Part shown: positions 51,505 to 64,000 of the stretch, in pieces
Position numbering within the stretch: position 1 is the first letter of the stretch
How the letters are laid out: each line of letters starts with the position of its first letter
NCBI GenBank assembly: GCA_963693365.1
Contig: CAVNZM010000016.1
Span: 5,642,001 to 5,706,000 of the forward strand
DNA length: 64,000 nt
Reading direction: 5' to 3'
Origin: Amoebidium appalachense
Lineage: Eukaryota; Ichthyosporea
Notes under the pieces: model-generated
Database searches by the model: none
Told to the model about the DNA's origin: nothing
What the model saw: the letters and a program-made list of their open reading frames with translations, nothing else
Position numbers and translations under genes: made by a program

Positions 51505-51969
51505 TTGTATCCCCGCTATCGAGTTATGACCTATCAAATTCGCGGATTAGCCAACGCTATTGAATTTTGGATATAATAAGGCGTGTTTGACCATCGATTG
51601 ACACCTCACTTCACCGATTGCCGTGTAGGCTATATCATTGTTTACAGTGTCCATTGCAACACATAGCCATACACCGGCTCGAACCAGTTCGTATATAGCT
51701 ACTTGGGACGCCTAAGGCAGGGACTAAGTCCGCTAGTTTGTATTGTTCTACATTCTAGACCAACGCTTAGCTAATGAACGTGTGGTGATGCGCTTCTTAG
51801 GTCACCGTTCATTTAGGTGTAACTAACGTTGGCAGAGCACCCTTGTAAGCTCACTGGTTCTTATTACACTGCTTGTACACGGTATAATCTATAAATATAT
51901 GGTCAACCAGCCCGATTATTATTATTTATCACTCTCTGTCATCTATTTCCCTTCTATTTCCCCTCTACA

Positions 51970-52047
<78 letters not shown>

Positions 52048-52111
52048 AAACACGCACGCACACACACACACACACAAAAAAAAAAAACACCGATCCACCC
52101 ACCCACCCACC

Positions 52112-52145
<34 letters not shown>

Positions 52146-52355
52146 TGCGCGCACGCACACACACACGCGCACGCACACACGCAAGCACGCATACACACAC
52201 GCGCGCGCGCCCGCTTACTGGCCCAAGTCACACTCTGGCCTAACTCAGGCCAAAATTGCAAAAAACAATAAAACTTTGCTATGGAAGCAACGAAGAATGA
52301 AAATGAATGTCAAAGGGCTTCCAGAAGAAAGAAGAGAAAGGGAAAGTCAATCCTG

Positions 52356-52572
52356 GGTTGAGCCGTTGCTCGGTGATGGCTGAGATTTCCACCAATCAGA
52401 TAGACGGAACTCGGTCTGCTGTCTCCAGCTGCAGATGCCATTCCTCCTCTAACCACCCCATATGATCATGAAGAAAGACGATCTTAATCTCACGCTCATT
52501 TCTCCTCCCTCAAGAACCACCATCACCAAAACACACGTACAAACACACACACACTGTCGCACACACACTGTC

Positions 52573-52626
<54 letters not shown>

Positions 52627-52665
52627 AACGCACACATACACTCACGCACACACACACACATAACA

Positions 52666-52731
<66 letters not shown>

Positions 52732-52829
52732 AACGCACACATACACTCACGCACATACACACACATACTCACACACACACACACACACACACACGCACGC
52801 GCGCGCACACACGCGCACACACATACACG

Positions 52830-52890
<61 letters not shown>

Positions 52891-54138
52891 CGCGTGCGCG
52901 CACACGGGCGTTCCCATCGAGACAAGTCCTCCAACCTCTTTGTCCCGAAACAGCAACACCTACCCACTGGCAGGCCTTTTCCTGCATCCCTCCCCCCCCC
53001 TCCCCCTGCTACCCCGTTCCCCTCCCCTTTCCCTCCTCCCCTTTCCCTTGTCCCCCCCCCCGCCCAAAAAAAGAAGAAGAGGAAGAAGAAGAAGAAAGAA
53101 AGTTCAAAAAAAAAAAAAAGTGCCACAGTTACCGTGAGACCCCCCCACACACCCCTCCCTCCCTTCCCTCCCCCTTCCCTCCCCCCCCCCCCCCCCCCCC
53201 CCCCCCCCCACCACCCCTTGCACACACACACATATCCCTGATGGGTCAAGGCCGAAAGCTGCCGATAAGACATCATAAGGTCAGACACAAACGTTTCGGT
53301 AATAGGCATTTCCATATTAGGCACCTTCCATCTTAGGCACACAGTTCCAGGTAAGAGGCAAGAGACACGGTTACTAGGTGCAAAAGTTCGTATTCACATA
53401 AGTTGAATAGAACATAGCCTGCTTGCGACAGTGCGCATTCCTACAAGTGTCTATCCCGCCACCCCATCTTCATTTCTATCAGTAACCATTTCCTCCGTAT
53501 ACCCCCCTCCCCCCTCCCCCCACCCCCACCTTCGGTCTGTCCTTTGCTGTCATACAGCCCATCACCATCCATTTTTCCATCTATCCATTACCAGGTAATG
53601 CCCCCTCCCACCCCTGGGCGGCCCGCGACCATCACTAACACCGTTGAATTCCCTTGCACACCTCACCTCCTCCCTTTCACAGGCACGAAAACACCTGCCC
53701 GATTTTTTGTCAGTGACTCCTCCCCCAACCCCCTCCCCCCCGTTTTCCTTGTTGTCCCTCTTCCCCTTACAAACCCTCCCCCCCCCCCCCCCCCCCCCCC
53801 CTTCCAGTTCACCTAAGGCTTCACGGTCCCTCTTCCCCCCGTCCCGCCTCGTCCTATTCCCCGTCCCGTTACCCAACACACACCCACACGGAAACACGCA
53901 CACACACACACACATGCACACACCCACCACCCACCCACCCACCCACACACACACACACACACACAAGCACAAGTACACACACACGCACACACACACACAC
54001 ACTAGCTAACCTCTGTCCCTTGAAGTTTGCTGCCCAGTAGTCGGACATGTAAAAATATACACGAAACACACCACAGTAGCAGCATGCACATAGGATCACC
54101 TGGGGCGAAAAAAAAACAGCCGGAGGAGTGTGTTCATG

Positions 54139-54173
<35 letters not shown>

Positions 54174-54190
54174 GTTCTTTGTGCCTAATA

Positions 54191-54248
<58 letters not shown>

Positions 54249-54614
54249 CAACACAAAAAAAAAAAAAGGGAAATTTTTTTTTTTCTTGACCACGTTGTTT
54301 CCTTTTCTTCTTTTTCTTTCTTTGCCTCGACCATGCACAGTTTACCCATGCGGGACACCTCAAAACAACGGCGAAAGTGCTGCTCAAACTTTTCTGAGGC
54401 TTTTTTTTTTTTTTTTTTTGATTGTATGGTCCTTTCCGTTATTTCCCTTCAAAGTTTTACTTGGCAATGCCTATACTTCTCTAACTGCATGTGCGGTTTG
54501 CGTTGACCAAAGGTCGATGATAATGCTCACTCATTCACACACTCGCACAATTAATCACTCAGATGCATGTTTGCGCATGCAGTGTACATGGCATCCCACA
54601 ACCGTAGCTGTGTC

Positions 54615-54708
<94 letters not shown>

Positions 54709-54804
54709 CGTGTGCGTGTACGTGTGTACGTGTGTGTGTGTGTGTGTGTGTGTGCGTGTGCGTGTGTGCGCGACACTGTGCGTGTGTGCGTGTGTGTGTG
54801 TGTC

Positions 54805-54873
<69 letters not shown>

Positions 54874-55256
54874 ATGTGTGTGTGTGGGCGCGCGCAAGGC
54901 ATGTAAGTTTCCACAGTCACATGATCACGGCATATCTACCACCATATTTTGCCTTAAGGTTTCGGACACACCTGCTGTTTTTTTGCCTCCTACTCAAACT
55001 TTGCACACTTACCACACACACGCACGCATGCACACACACACGCATGCGCACACACACACACACACGTACACACTCACACAAGTTGACATACACAAGCACA
55101 GACACACACACACCTTTCTATTGAATTACCAGCCGTTGATTCTTTGCCAAGCATCACCTCTTCACTAACGTTAACCCTCTTTTTTTCCCACTTTGCTTCA
55201 TCCCAAAGTCTTTTCATTTGCCTTTCCCCCAAAGGCCGGGATATATCACGACACAT
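52356..55256 (-). CDS. Probable spliced gene of unknown function, exons incomplete
   Basis: Minus-strand exons supported by frame and splice sites: 55256-55114 (start [18 protein letters not shown], donor gtgtgt, phase 2), 54099-54011 (30 residues with one hydrophobic stretch, containing [13 protein letters not shown], phase 0 in and 2 out), a tiny exon at about 53695-53668, an exon near 53320-53240 ([18 protein letters not shown]), and a last exon near 52432-52365 containing [19 protein letters not shown] and a stop. The first two do not join in phase, so at least one exon is missing, and the last join has two possible readings. No family is recognised. It might encode a small membrane protein. 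I am fairly confident that the 54.0 kb exon is real, and less about the others. Confidence 0.35.
54150..54440 (+). repeat. Dispersed repeat, copy 2
   Basis: Blocks TTGGTTCTTTGTGCCTAATATGC, C-run, A-run, T-rich, TTTGCCTCGACCATGCACAG, GGGACAC, AACGGCGAAAGTGCTGCT, TTTCTGAGGC, T-run and TTGTATGGTCCTTTCCGTTA appear in the same order as at 48930. The homopolymer runs sit at the same points but have different lengths. Confidence 0.8.
54617..54895 (+). repeat. (GT)n microsatellite block
   Basis: Two GT tracts (about 54617-54704 and 54804-54875) with CGTGCG and CGACAC interruptions between them. Confidence 0.9.
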
Positions 55257-55552
55257 CTAATCTTGATCAGAATATTACGGTAATGTGACGACGGAAATCC
55301 ATGAGCTCGAATACCTTCGAACTTCATTATAATATTTCTCATCATTATTGTTTTTTCGGTTGTAATATCCCCCAATAGTTTCTGGTTTTTGACTTTGTTG
55401 AGTTCCGGAAAGGGTGATGTATATATCTCGCCCTATCAGTGACCCGCTGATTATCACAAGATATATCATGTACACATGAAATCCGCCACCGCATATAGCA
55501 AATGATAATCGTGATATTTTTGCAAGTCCCCCCCCCCCCCCCCCCCCCCCCC

Positions 55553-55588
<36 letters not shown>

Positions 55589-55620
55589 AAAAAAAAAAAA
55601 AAAAAAAAAAAAGGAGCGAT
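55257..55620. other. Intergenic
   Basis: Mixed sequence followed by a C-run, an (AAC)n block and an A-run at about 55528-55612. No gene seen. Confidence 0.5.
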
Positions 55621-55808
55621 CGCAGAGTCGGGCAGGTGACTCGTGGGCAAGGAAGTCAAGGAGGTATGTAGGTGGACTCCGGAACATGGGGGGCCATGTT
55701 GGTGGGTGTGTGTGTTTGTAGAGGGTTTTTCTTTTCTCTTCTCTTCTTTTCTTTTTTTTTGGGGGGTGGTGGTGGTGGTGGCAGGCGGGCAGAGGCGCGT
55801 CTGCCGCG

Positions 55809-55848
<40 letters not shown>

Positions 55849-57540
55849 TTTGGCACGACGTGACAGAACAAAACGGTGACTAGGAAAACACGATAAGGTG
55901 AATCAGATTGGATTAGATTGAATATCAGGTTAGAAACTTTAGATTCTGGGTTGCACTGGTTTTTAATAAGTATCATTCTACAGTGAAGACAAGAAAAAGA
56001 CCCCGAAGGACGCTTTCACGTATATTGCAACTGCTATCATAAAGGTAGTAAAAAACCACAACCGGGGCCGTTAAAAAGCACCCAACCACGGTCTGTCGCG
56101 GAAAAAATGAGCCTCTGTATGACTCACGCGTAGCAGCATTGCAAATTTCGGTGTTTATTACGTTGTGTATGTTTGTGTGGCAGCCTGTGTGGGTTCGTAA
56201 TCTCTGCTGCATCAACACATCACAGGATCAGGCTGGTTATATTCCTACTTTTTTTATTGTTTTATAAAAATTACGGTTTGTAAAGGAACCGGGTGCACTC
56301 CGACTCTTGCATGTAAGCTGTATAGTGTACGGAACACGAGTGCTCAGGTCAAATTCGTTTCGTGTACCGATTTCTTGATCTTGTCACGATACATAGCATT
56401 ACACGTTCATGCTAATACGCAGTTTTTATCCTTACTTGTGTGGGCTGAGGGAAAATGCAGGTTCAAACTGGAAGCAATAACGTCTAAAAGAAATTTTAAA
56501 AGAGTAGTGCATGTACGCAATTGCCATTTTTTTAGACCATTTAGATACATGAGTAACAAATGTGTGTTTAGGTCTATACATCGTCAACCTTATGTTCATT
56601 TAAGAATTAATCCCATTTGCTATTGCAGAATACTATCAGCTCGGTAATTCTTATTTACTTAGATTACCCGTGAGACTTAGTGTGTGCCTGTCATACTGGT
56701 AGTCGACGTGTCTAGGCTAAAGCTAACCGGGCCTTGATTGACCAACTAGGAGCTATGATAATTTCGCAAGCTATCTGAGTGGCAAGCCCGTCTAGAATGT
56801 AGATACCCGACATCATTCTGGCAATGCTACAGATAATAAAATAAAACATGCTTTGCCCAACAACACGATTCCCAAAGAAACCTGTACCACTAGCAATAAG
56901 AATACGCTCACTATGACCCTCATATTGTTGTGATAATCCATAAAGCGCAGGTCAACATACACGTCATCCGACCCGACCTGAGAGTACCTATATATCAGGA
57001 TGACGAAAAGCAGAGTCCACAAAACATATGCATCTATCACAGCATGCCTGTACTTTTGCTGCATACCTGCCGCATACGCCCAAATAAGGTTTCCAGAGTA
57101 GGTAAACAATCGTACTCATACCTCCCCAGAATCTGAAGAGATTGGTTACGAAACATGAGAAAAATGATTCTCTGACGTTGAGCAACACTTGACGCCGCCA
57201 TCGTAAGGAAAACACACAAGAAAAAACTGGTCGCTAGGTGGCAATTGGTCATCCGCTGTCTCGCGTCCAAAGCCGTTTCAACCGTTGGATAGTTTGTCAA
57301 ATCGAGATAGTCGCCGTTCGGGTCGAGATATCCGACAGCATTTGCGAGTATAAGTGTAAAACACACGAGCGATGCCAACAGTCCAAACATGAGTTGGTTA
57401 ATGAAATACCACCCCCGCGCCTTCATCGTAGGTCTGTGTCGGAAAACGTAACACGCTATCCATGTCGTGATGATAAGCACACACACCACCGCATTCGCGT
57501 AAAGATTCACCCAAAATGTCCACAGATCATCCCCCCTGGT
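55620..57540. repeat. Segmental duplication, copy A
   Basis: From ACTCGTGGGCAAGGA near 55637 to CCACAGATCATCCCCCCTG near 57538 the sequence parallels 61620-63302. It includes a GGTGGTGGTGG plus G-run block, a region with CAACCGG.GCCGTTAA and AAAATGAG, and a membrane-protein gene on the minus strand. Identity is patchy in non-coding parts and high in the gene. Confidence 0.8.
56735..57538 (-). pseudogene. Truncated, frameshifted eight-TM membrane protein
   Basis: This is a paralogue of the gene at 62349-63650. On the minus strand the middle part (57510 down to about 57115) reads well, including TMKARGWYFINQLMFGL and SVAQRQRIIFLMFRN. A deletion of about 31 bases between GRYEY and YSGNLIW, relative to the intact copy, shifts the frame. 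The next part, 57109-56813 (MDYHNNMRVIVSVFLLL), is in a second frame, and a further indel ends it early. The N-terminal quarter (signal-like TM1 and the glycosylated loop) is missing because similarity stops at 57538. The copy is therefore dead. Confidence 0.85.
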
Positions 57541-57616
57541 AGGGTGGTACAGTGCACCAAACCGTATAGTTTAATGCTACTAGACACTGCTTAATATTTT
57601 TATTCGGCATCATGTG

Positions 57617-58552
<936 letters not shown>

Positions 58553-59906
58553 GTGAGTATTGATAGAGTTGCTCATGTGATGTCGGCTGGGAACACTAAG
58601 GCAATTTTAAAGACATCTTCTGCGGGTGGCAGTGTTTAGGTGGCATCAAGTTACGGGTTACAATAATGGTAACGGCTGCAAAGTGAAAAGTGGACGTTTT
58701 GTGAGAACTTTTGAAATGTATGGGAATTCACAGGAGAATTCCGTGGCACTAAGCCAACAGGTCAGCGATGCAGCTCTGCACAGCGAATTTTTTTTTTAAA
58801 CCGTTACTAAATAGTACGTTCAATATTAAAGCCGGGGCATTTGTAAGTTTGTGGGGGAAAAAAACACGGTCGCTTTTTATGATTGCGATCAGAGGTTTCG
58901 CTTAGCGCAATGAGGCACACAACGAGAAGCAACCCCGCATGCCTACACAAAGCTCAGATTGGTCACACTGCTCTAAGACATTTGTCTCATGATTAAACTC
59001 ATGTCGCTGAGTTCAATCGTGTTTTGCATTTCATGACCACTCGTTGCCATGCTACCTTTCGCATTGCGCATTCCACATAGGTAAACAAGCCAGGCTCTTA
59101 CCTGTTTGTGGCGTTTCCCGGTGATCCCATGCTCAAAGCTCAAGCTCAACCGTCTACTCCTAGCCATTGGTTTTTGCGTGGGTCTGCCAAGACCTTGCCT
59201 CACTCATCCGCAGATGCATACACTAAAAACAACGACGGACAGAGTCACACTACGGTACGATACCATCGAAGATGTAGAACAGATTTCAAGTTTCCACCCT
59301 AACGTTAACGGACTTACAGTAAGCTTTGCCCAAAGATGCTGGCTGCCACGTGAAACTGCTTAGTAAAACATATGGTAGACTGAGCTAAGCCTCAGTGTAC
59401 GCATTTGTACTCTGAATTGACTGAAGTTAGCTGAGTGTGCCTGTGCCTGACTTAGAGAACCCCAGACAGACTGATCGAGATGGATGCCTAGGCAGGTCCC
59501 AGGCCAATTTAGAACTATAAGCTTAGCCCTTAGCAGCATTAAAGTAGAACGTGACTTGAGTCAAGCGTATATAAGTAAATTCTGGCTGCCAGTCAACTAC
59601 ATAACACTAGGACAAACACAAAGTTCATCCAGAAAACTGAGAAAAGAACTCGCTTCCCCCCGTTTTCGCTTTTGAGGGGTGTCTGCATTCCAACGGCATT
59701 CCATTGCAATAAAATGGATCATTCGAAACTTTGAAACCACCACCCTTTGAATTTCTGAATTTCTGCTTTCGGAAATACACACGCTCGCACACACAACCAT
59801 CATGGGGGGAAGGGGGCAAACGTATACAGACGCACACACACAGTGACCACCACCATAACGTGTACACGTCAAGTGAAAGAGTATCCGAGCAATAACCTCC
59901 CCCCCT

Positions 59907-59937
<31 letters not shown>

Positions 59938-59940
59938 TCA

Positions 59941-59975
<35 letters not shown>

Positions 59976-60057
59976 ACCCCGGCGCGCCGCGGCCCCCCCC
60001 CCCCCTCCGGATCCTCCCCCCTCCCCCCCCAATGCTCCCTCCCAGAAGGCCATTAAT

Positions 60058-60091
<34 letters not shown>

Positions 60092-60200
60092 ACCCACCCA
60101 CCCACCCACCCACACACATATTAGCGACCCGTGTTTAGTAGGCTAATTCTGAATAGGACGTTCAGTTTTTTTGAGGGACACTGCGGCGGCGCGCGCGTAA
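58553..60200. other. Intergenic or intronic, unresolved
   Basis: Mostly mixed sequence from 58.55 to 59.9 kb with an open stretch at about 59085-59363 that may be an exon of the preceding gene. C-runs occupy about 59900-60091. Nothing else is supported. Confidence 0.4.
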
Positions 60201-60218
60201 TTTATAGTTCAAACCCTG

Positions 60219-60260
60219 TTTGTGGCGCGGTGTGATTGGTTGGTTATCCCGCCAAAAGTA
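60219..60260 (+). promoter_or_regulatory. Possible CCAAT plus E2F-like promoter cluster
   Basis: GGCGCGGTGTGATTGGTTGG contains an inverted CCAAT box, and CCCGCCAAAA follows within 20 bases, an E2F-type site. No coding gene can be firmly assigned downstream, so this is a motif observation only. Confidence 0.3.
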
Positions 60261-60312
60261 AAACCCCTCCCGACGGCTAGCCTACGGTCACTCTGAGTGC
60301 TCGTGGTGCTGT

Positions 60313-60405
60313 CTTCCCTGCGGCCTCTTTTTATTTTTTTATTTTATTTATTTATTTTTATGTTGCCGCAGGGCGAAAAAAAAAAAAAAAGAGGCCGCAG
60401 GGAAG
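60313..60405. repeat. Perfect hairpin: 19-bp arms around an AT-rich loop
   Basis: CTTCCCTGCGGCCTCTTTT at 60313-60331 is exactly reverse-complementary to AAAAGAGGCCGCAGGGAAG at 60387-60405. The loop is A/T rich and 55 bases long. Confidence 0.85.
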
Positions 60406-60536
60406 AGTCCCGCGTTGTAGTATTGCCCGGCCACTTACGTAAGCCATGCAGTGGGTACATAGCCTTGGAGACAACCCTACGGCCCTAGGCTAGCTAGTAG
60501 TCGGAGTCCCTACTGATCGACGCTACTACAAGGGCC

Positions 60537-60630
<94 letters not shown>

Positions 60631-60867
60631 GAGGTTCTCTCTCTCTCTCGAGCTCTCTCTTCCTCTTTCAGTCTGAATTCTCTCTCTCTTCAAAGCGGCC
60701 ATCTCTGTGTCTCCCCCCCCCCCCCCCCCCTCTCTCCGGATCGAGTCTCGCCTCTTTCAGTCTCTTACGGCCCGGCTCTATCTGCCCCCACAAGGCCCCC
60801 CCTCACCATCCCCGCAGATTTAGCCAAGCATTCACTGAATCCCTGAGTCCCGCTTATCCCCCCTTCA

Positions 60868-60899
<32 letters not shown>

Positions 60900-62348
60900 A
60901 CACTACCCACTAACCCCGGGATCCTGGGCTCCAACTGTCTTATGTATGCAGTGCTGGTTCCTTCCCCACCCCGGGTCCCCACCTTCCCCCGAACCCTTAT
61001 CTTCCCACTCCTGCAACTCCCACCTTCTAACCCCCCACTCTCCCCCTTCTTTACATATACACACACTCCCAGACCGTTTTGAAGACTGCAGCTGAGTCAC
61101 CTGCTCCGTTCATTCTGCTACTGATACTATTATTATGTCTGCCAAGGTGGCTGCTCCTAACTGCAGGTAAGTTACAGCCTAGTATGTAGCATAAAATCCT
61201 GCCACCACCACTTTGTGTGGCTGCGCTAGGCTGCCATGCAGTCGAGTTCTCTTAAGCTGCTGAGGGCCTCATCCTCCAGCAATATTCATCTATGTAGTAG
61301 TCTCCGTTACGGTACTGGTATCATGATTCCCTGTTTTATAGTTAAAGTTTGGGTTCTGAAATGAAGTCCCTTTGTTTTTAGAACACCATCGAGGCTCGAG
61401 CTCCCTTCTGTCTGCCTTCGTATACTGTGCTGCCCCTTAAGGGTAAGTCTTTCCGAATTTAGTTGTTTCCCTCCCACCTCCCCTTTTTCACCCCACCCTC
61501 ACTCTCCTATCCCCATCTTCCTTCCCTCCCTTCCACCCATCCGGCCCACTCTCATCTGCACCTCTTTAATCCCCCCTCCTCCCCCCCCCCCCCCACCAAA
61601 AGTAGTGCCGCGACTATTCTGGCAGTTACTCGTGGGCAAGGAGGTAGGTGGGCTCCCGGCTCCCGGAGATTGGGAGACTCAGTCCGGTGGAATTGTGAGA
61701 CGGTGCATGTGTAGATGTATTTTTTCTTTTGTGTGTGTGTGTACACTGTGTATGTGTGTGTGTGTGGGTGGTGATGGTGGCCAGTGGTGGTGGTGGTGGT
61801 GGTGGTGTATTTGTGGGAGCGCCGCCCCTGAGGGGGGGGGGGGGAGGGGGGGGGGGGGGGGGGGGGGGCCGGGGTTCGCATTACACAACAACCTGGTGAA
61901 TATTAGGCGTTGATAATATTGGGAAAATCGTTCAAAGGCGAGGACAAGGAAAGAGATCATGAGTCAAGAACACCTTCACGGCTCTTGTGACTGATATAGC
62001 AAAGAAAGTTTCAAATTTTTTGAATTTCAAAACAAGGCAGCAACCGGAGCCGTTAACTTAATCAGTCTGTCTCGGTAAAAATGAGTCTCGCATATGTAGC
62101 GATCTTCTCCGTCTGTGTACATAGTTCAAGTACTCACGGTACATGCCGCATAATAATGATATTCTTTATCATAACCGTTGCAGGTGCTGCGGGAAGCTGC
62201 TAAAAAGCGTACTACATGTCCACAGATGATTACTGCTATTCTTTAAGCTATAAGTCATGTACAGTATCACGACTCTTCGATGTGTGTTTAGGTCTATACC
62301 ACCCACCTTATCTAAGCATTGCTAGTTATGGCATTGCAGAATAGCTCA
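60406..62348. other. Intergenic with segmental-duplication start
   Basis: CT and C-runs occupy 60541-60735. A small candidate exon begins with ATG near 61135 (MSAKVAAPNC) and ends at a perfect gtaagt. Another open stretch at about 61381-61441 also ends at gtaagt, and a third (LLVGKE) ends at gtaggt near 61642. The frames do not join convincingly, so no gene is called. From about 61620 the second copy of the segmental duplication starts. Confidence 0.4.
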
Positions 62349-63302
62349 CTAATGCTGATATACTTGGGGTAAGCCACGAAGCTTGGTGAGTGACGAAGCT
62401 TGGTGAGTGACTGCTCCACTTGCCGTCGACTTTAAGTCGCCTAAACTAACGGGGCCTTGCCTTTTAAACCGACTTAGGCTAGGAGCCAATATCACCTCGT
62501 AAGCAATCTGAGTGGCGAGCCCGTCTAGAATGTAGATACACGCCAGCAACCTTGCAATGCTACAGATAATAAAATAATACATGCTTTGCCGGGAAAACAC
62601 AATAGCCAAAGAACCCTGTATCAAAAGCAGTAAAAAGAGGCTCACGATTGTCCGCATATTATTGTGATAATCCATAAAACGCAAGTCAACAGGCGCGCCA
62701 GCCATTCCAATCTGGGAGTATTTATATATCAAGATAACGAAGAACAGAGCCCACAAACCATATATATCTATGATAACGTGTCTGTATTTTTGCTGCATAC
62801 CCGCAACACATACCCAAATAAGGTTTCCGGAGTAGATGAACAAAGCAGACCAAGAAGTGAACATCAACGGCTTATAATACTCATACCTCCCCAGAATCTG
62901 AAGAGAGCGGTTGCGGAACATGAGATAGATTATTCGCTGCCGCTGGGCCACACTCGACACCGCCATCGTAAGGAAAACACATATGAAGAAGCTGTTCACT
63001 AGGTGGCGAGTGACCATGCGTTGCAGTGCGTCCCGAGCCGTTTCCATGGAAGGGAAACTTGAAACATCCAGATAGTCGCCTTTTGGGTCGAGATACCCGA
63101 CAATGTCCGCTAGGAGAAGGGTTAAGCACACGAGCGATGCAAACAGTCCAAACATGAGTTGGTTGATGAAGAACCACCCCCGCGCCTTCATTGTCGGTCT
63201 GTTTCGGAAAACGTAACACGCTATCCAAGCTGCGATGATAAGTACGCAAACCACTGTGTTCGCGTAGAGATTCACCCAGAATGTCCACTGATCATCCCCC
63301 CT
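61620..63302. repeat. Segmental duplication, copy B
   Basis: This is the partner of 55620-57540, in the same orientation and about 6 kb apart. It carries the intact version of the minus-strand membrane protein. Confidence 0.8.
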
Positions 63303-63650
63303 GTATTGTTCGTAAAGAACTTTTAGCTGCCGTTTGGATAGTAGAACAGACGACATCAACGATGCTTTCTCTACCGCGGGCGTCGATGCATTTTGCAGGA
63401 TTTGAATCGTACTTGTAAGATTGCGAATCACAGGCTCCATATAGTGGTAGGACGAGAACGGTGCACGCACATGGCTGGCGACAATGAGTCCCGTTTCAAT
63501 CAGCACCAGGAAGGCGAGAATGCAAAAGAATGCAATCCACGTCACAATGTAGTAGCGTTTCTCCAGCTTGCTAGTTGCTGCCGTCGGTGACAAAGTGGGG
63601 GCAATCGAACTGGACTGATGCAGACGAGCCACAACCACCTGGAGGGGCAT
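62349..63650 (-). CDS. Eight-TM membrane protein, intact paralogue
   Basis: A single open frame of 433 residues without introns. Hydrophobic helices: about residues 34-58; after a 60-residue loop with two N-glycosylation sequons (NLT and NAS), seven more at roughly 125-145, 157-182, 215-235, 262-283, 290-312, 326-347 and 354-377. The C-terminus is a basic and serine-rich tail of about 55 residues. The number and spacing of helices after TM1 could fit a seven-TM receptor with an N-terminal anchor, but I see no known GPCR motif. No family is recognised. The frame extends upstream of ATG 63650 by 16 codons to a stop, with CTAACCAG there as a possible acceptor, so a 5' exon towards 63.9 kb is possible. 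A 17-base tandem repeat lies near 62379-62412 in the tail. Confidence 0.85.
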   Translation of the reverse strand: MPLQVVVARLHQSSSIAPTLSPTAATSKLEKRYYIVTWIAFFCILAFLVLIETGLIVASHVRAPFSSYHYMEPVIRNLTSTIQILQNASTPAVEKASLMSSVLLSKRQLKVLYEQYRGDDQWTFWVNLYANTVVCVLIIAAWIACYVFRNRPTMKARGWFFINQLMFGLFASLVCLTLLLADIVGYLDPKGDYLDVSSFPSMETARDALQRMVTRHLVNSFFICVFLTMAVSSVAQRQRIIYLMFRNRSLQILGRYEYYKPLMFTSWSALFIYSGNLIWVCVAGMQQKYRHVIIDIYGLWALFFVILIYKYSQIGMAGAPVDLRFMDYHNNMRTIVSLFLLLLIQGSLAIVFSRQSMYYFIICSIARLLACIYILDGLATQIAYEVILAPSLSRFKRQGPVSLGDLKSTASGAVTHQASSLTKLRGLPQVYQH

Positions 63651-64000
63651 GCGGCCGGACTGGCCATCTTTAGCACTGCGGGTGATGGAGTATTCTGGTT
63701 AGTCACTAAGTGTGAAGTGTGGGCTGGTGATCATGCAACTAGGCCGGGCAACGGTAACGTTCTTATATACGTATTGAGTTGTTGCCGCCGGGTTGCAGTC
63801 TGCCACGCACGGTGGCAGTGGAGTTTGAGTGGACCCCTGAGGCCGGGCCGAGGCAGGAGTCATAGGCCTGCCGTCCCGGCAGGGTGGCACCGTGCGCCGG
63901 ACTAAATGATTTAATTTGCCTTAGGCTAAACGCTAATCAACGGGCGTGCTAATGCCGCAATGTATGATGCAGGTGATCCAGACGGGCCGTGGCCGGCAAG
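63651..64000. other. Upstream of the membrane-protein gene
   Basis: On the minus strand a 63-codon open stretch (63890-63699) contains a sequon (NVT) and three cysteines, and could be an N-terminal exon. Its frame does not join the main exon in a single clear way. The window ends here. Confidence 0.35.

Overview
The window looks like nuclear DNA of a eukaryote with spliced genes. Standard-code GT-AG introns of about 0.1-1.9 kb separate short exons, and about half of the sequence is homopolymer runs, (CA/GT)n, (CT/GA)n and related low-complexity DNA. The gene content (CRP-type double-LIM protein, NAK-family endocytic kinase, a secreted protein with thrombospondin-1 and PAN-like modules plus a spherulin-4 domain) best fits Holozoa, perhaps a unicellular relative of animals such as an ichthyosporean. 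No species can be named from this sequence.

Layout, left to right. 1-1778 (+): last three exons of a PAP2/Aur1-like membrane lipid enzyme. 6131-22688 (+): a roughly 17-exon AAK1/BIKE/GAK-like kinase whose catalytic domain is followed by a CUE-like ubiquitin-binding module and then a tail with DPF/NPF adaptor motifs and a proline-rich end. 23261-24343 (-): a complete 199-residue CRP/CSRP LIM protein, convergent with the kinase. About 24820-26155 (+): a frameshifted F-box/leucine-rich-repeat pseudogene. 28990-31016: an internally deleted Ty1/copia-like retroelement (gag only) with an unrelated membrane-protein terminal exon trapped beside its 5' LTR fragment. 33195-41322 (+): a 12-exon secreted protein (signal peptide, two cysteine-rich hevein-like modules, PAN-like module, helical linker, TSP1, spherulin-4). 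43311-48381 (-): a five-exon EF-hand protein of 147 residues. 52.3-55.3 kb (-) and 57.6-58.6 kb (+): probable but unresolved spliced genes. 56.7-57.5 kb and 62.3-63.65 kb (-): a dead and an intact copy of an eight-TM membrane protein, lying inside a segmental duplication.

The genes do not form a pathway. The most notable items are the kinase-CUE-adaptor fusion, the TSP1/spherulin-4 secreted architecture, and the intron design, in which donors are closely followed by poly-C and acceptors are often the end of a (CA)n microsatellite. Several fold-back (MITE-like) elements, a recent 276-bp tandem duplication and a dispersed repeat carrying its own C and T runs show where part of the low-complexity DNA comes from. 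Exon boundaries were chosen by hand from reading frame, splice dinucleotides and phase, so small exons may be missing, and lengths of long homopolymer runs may be unreliable.
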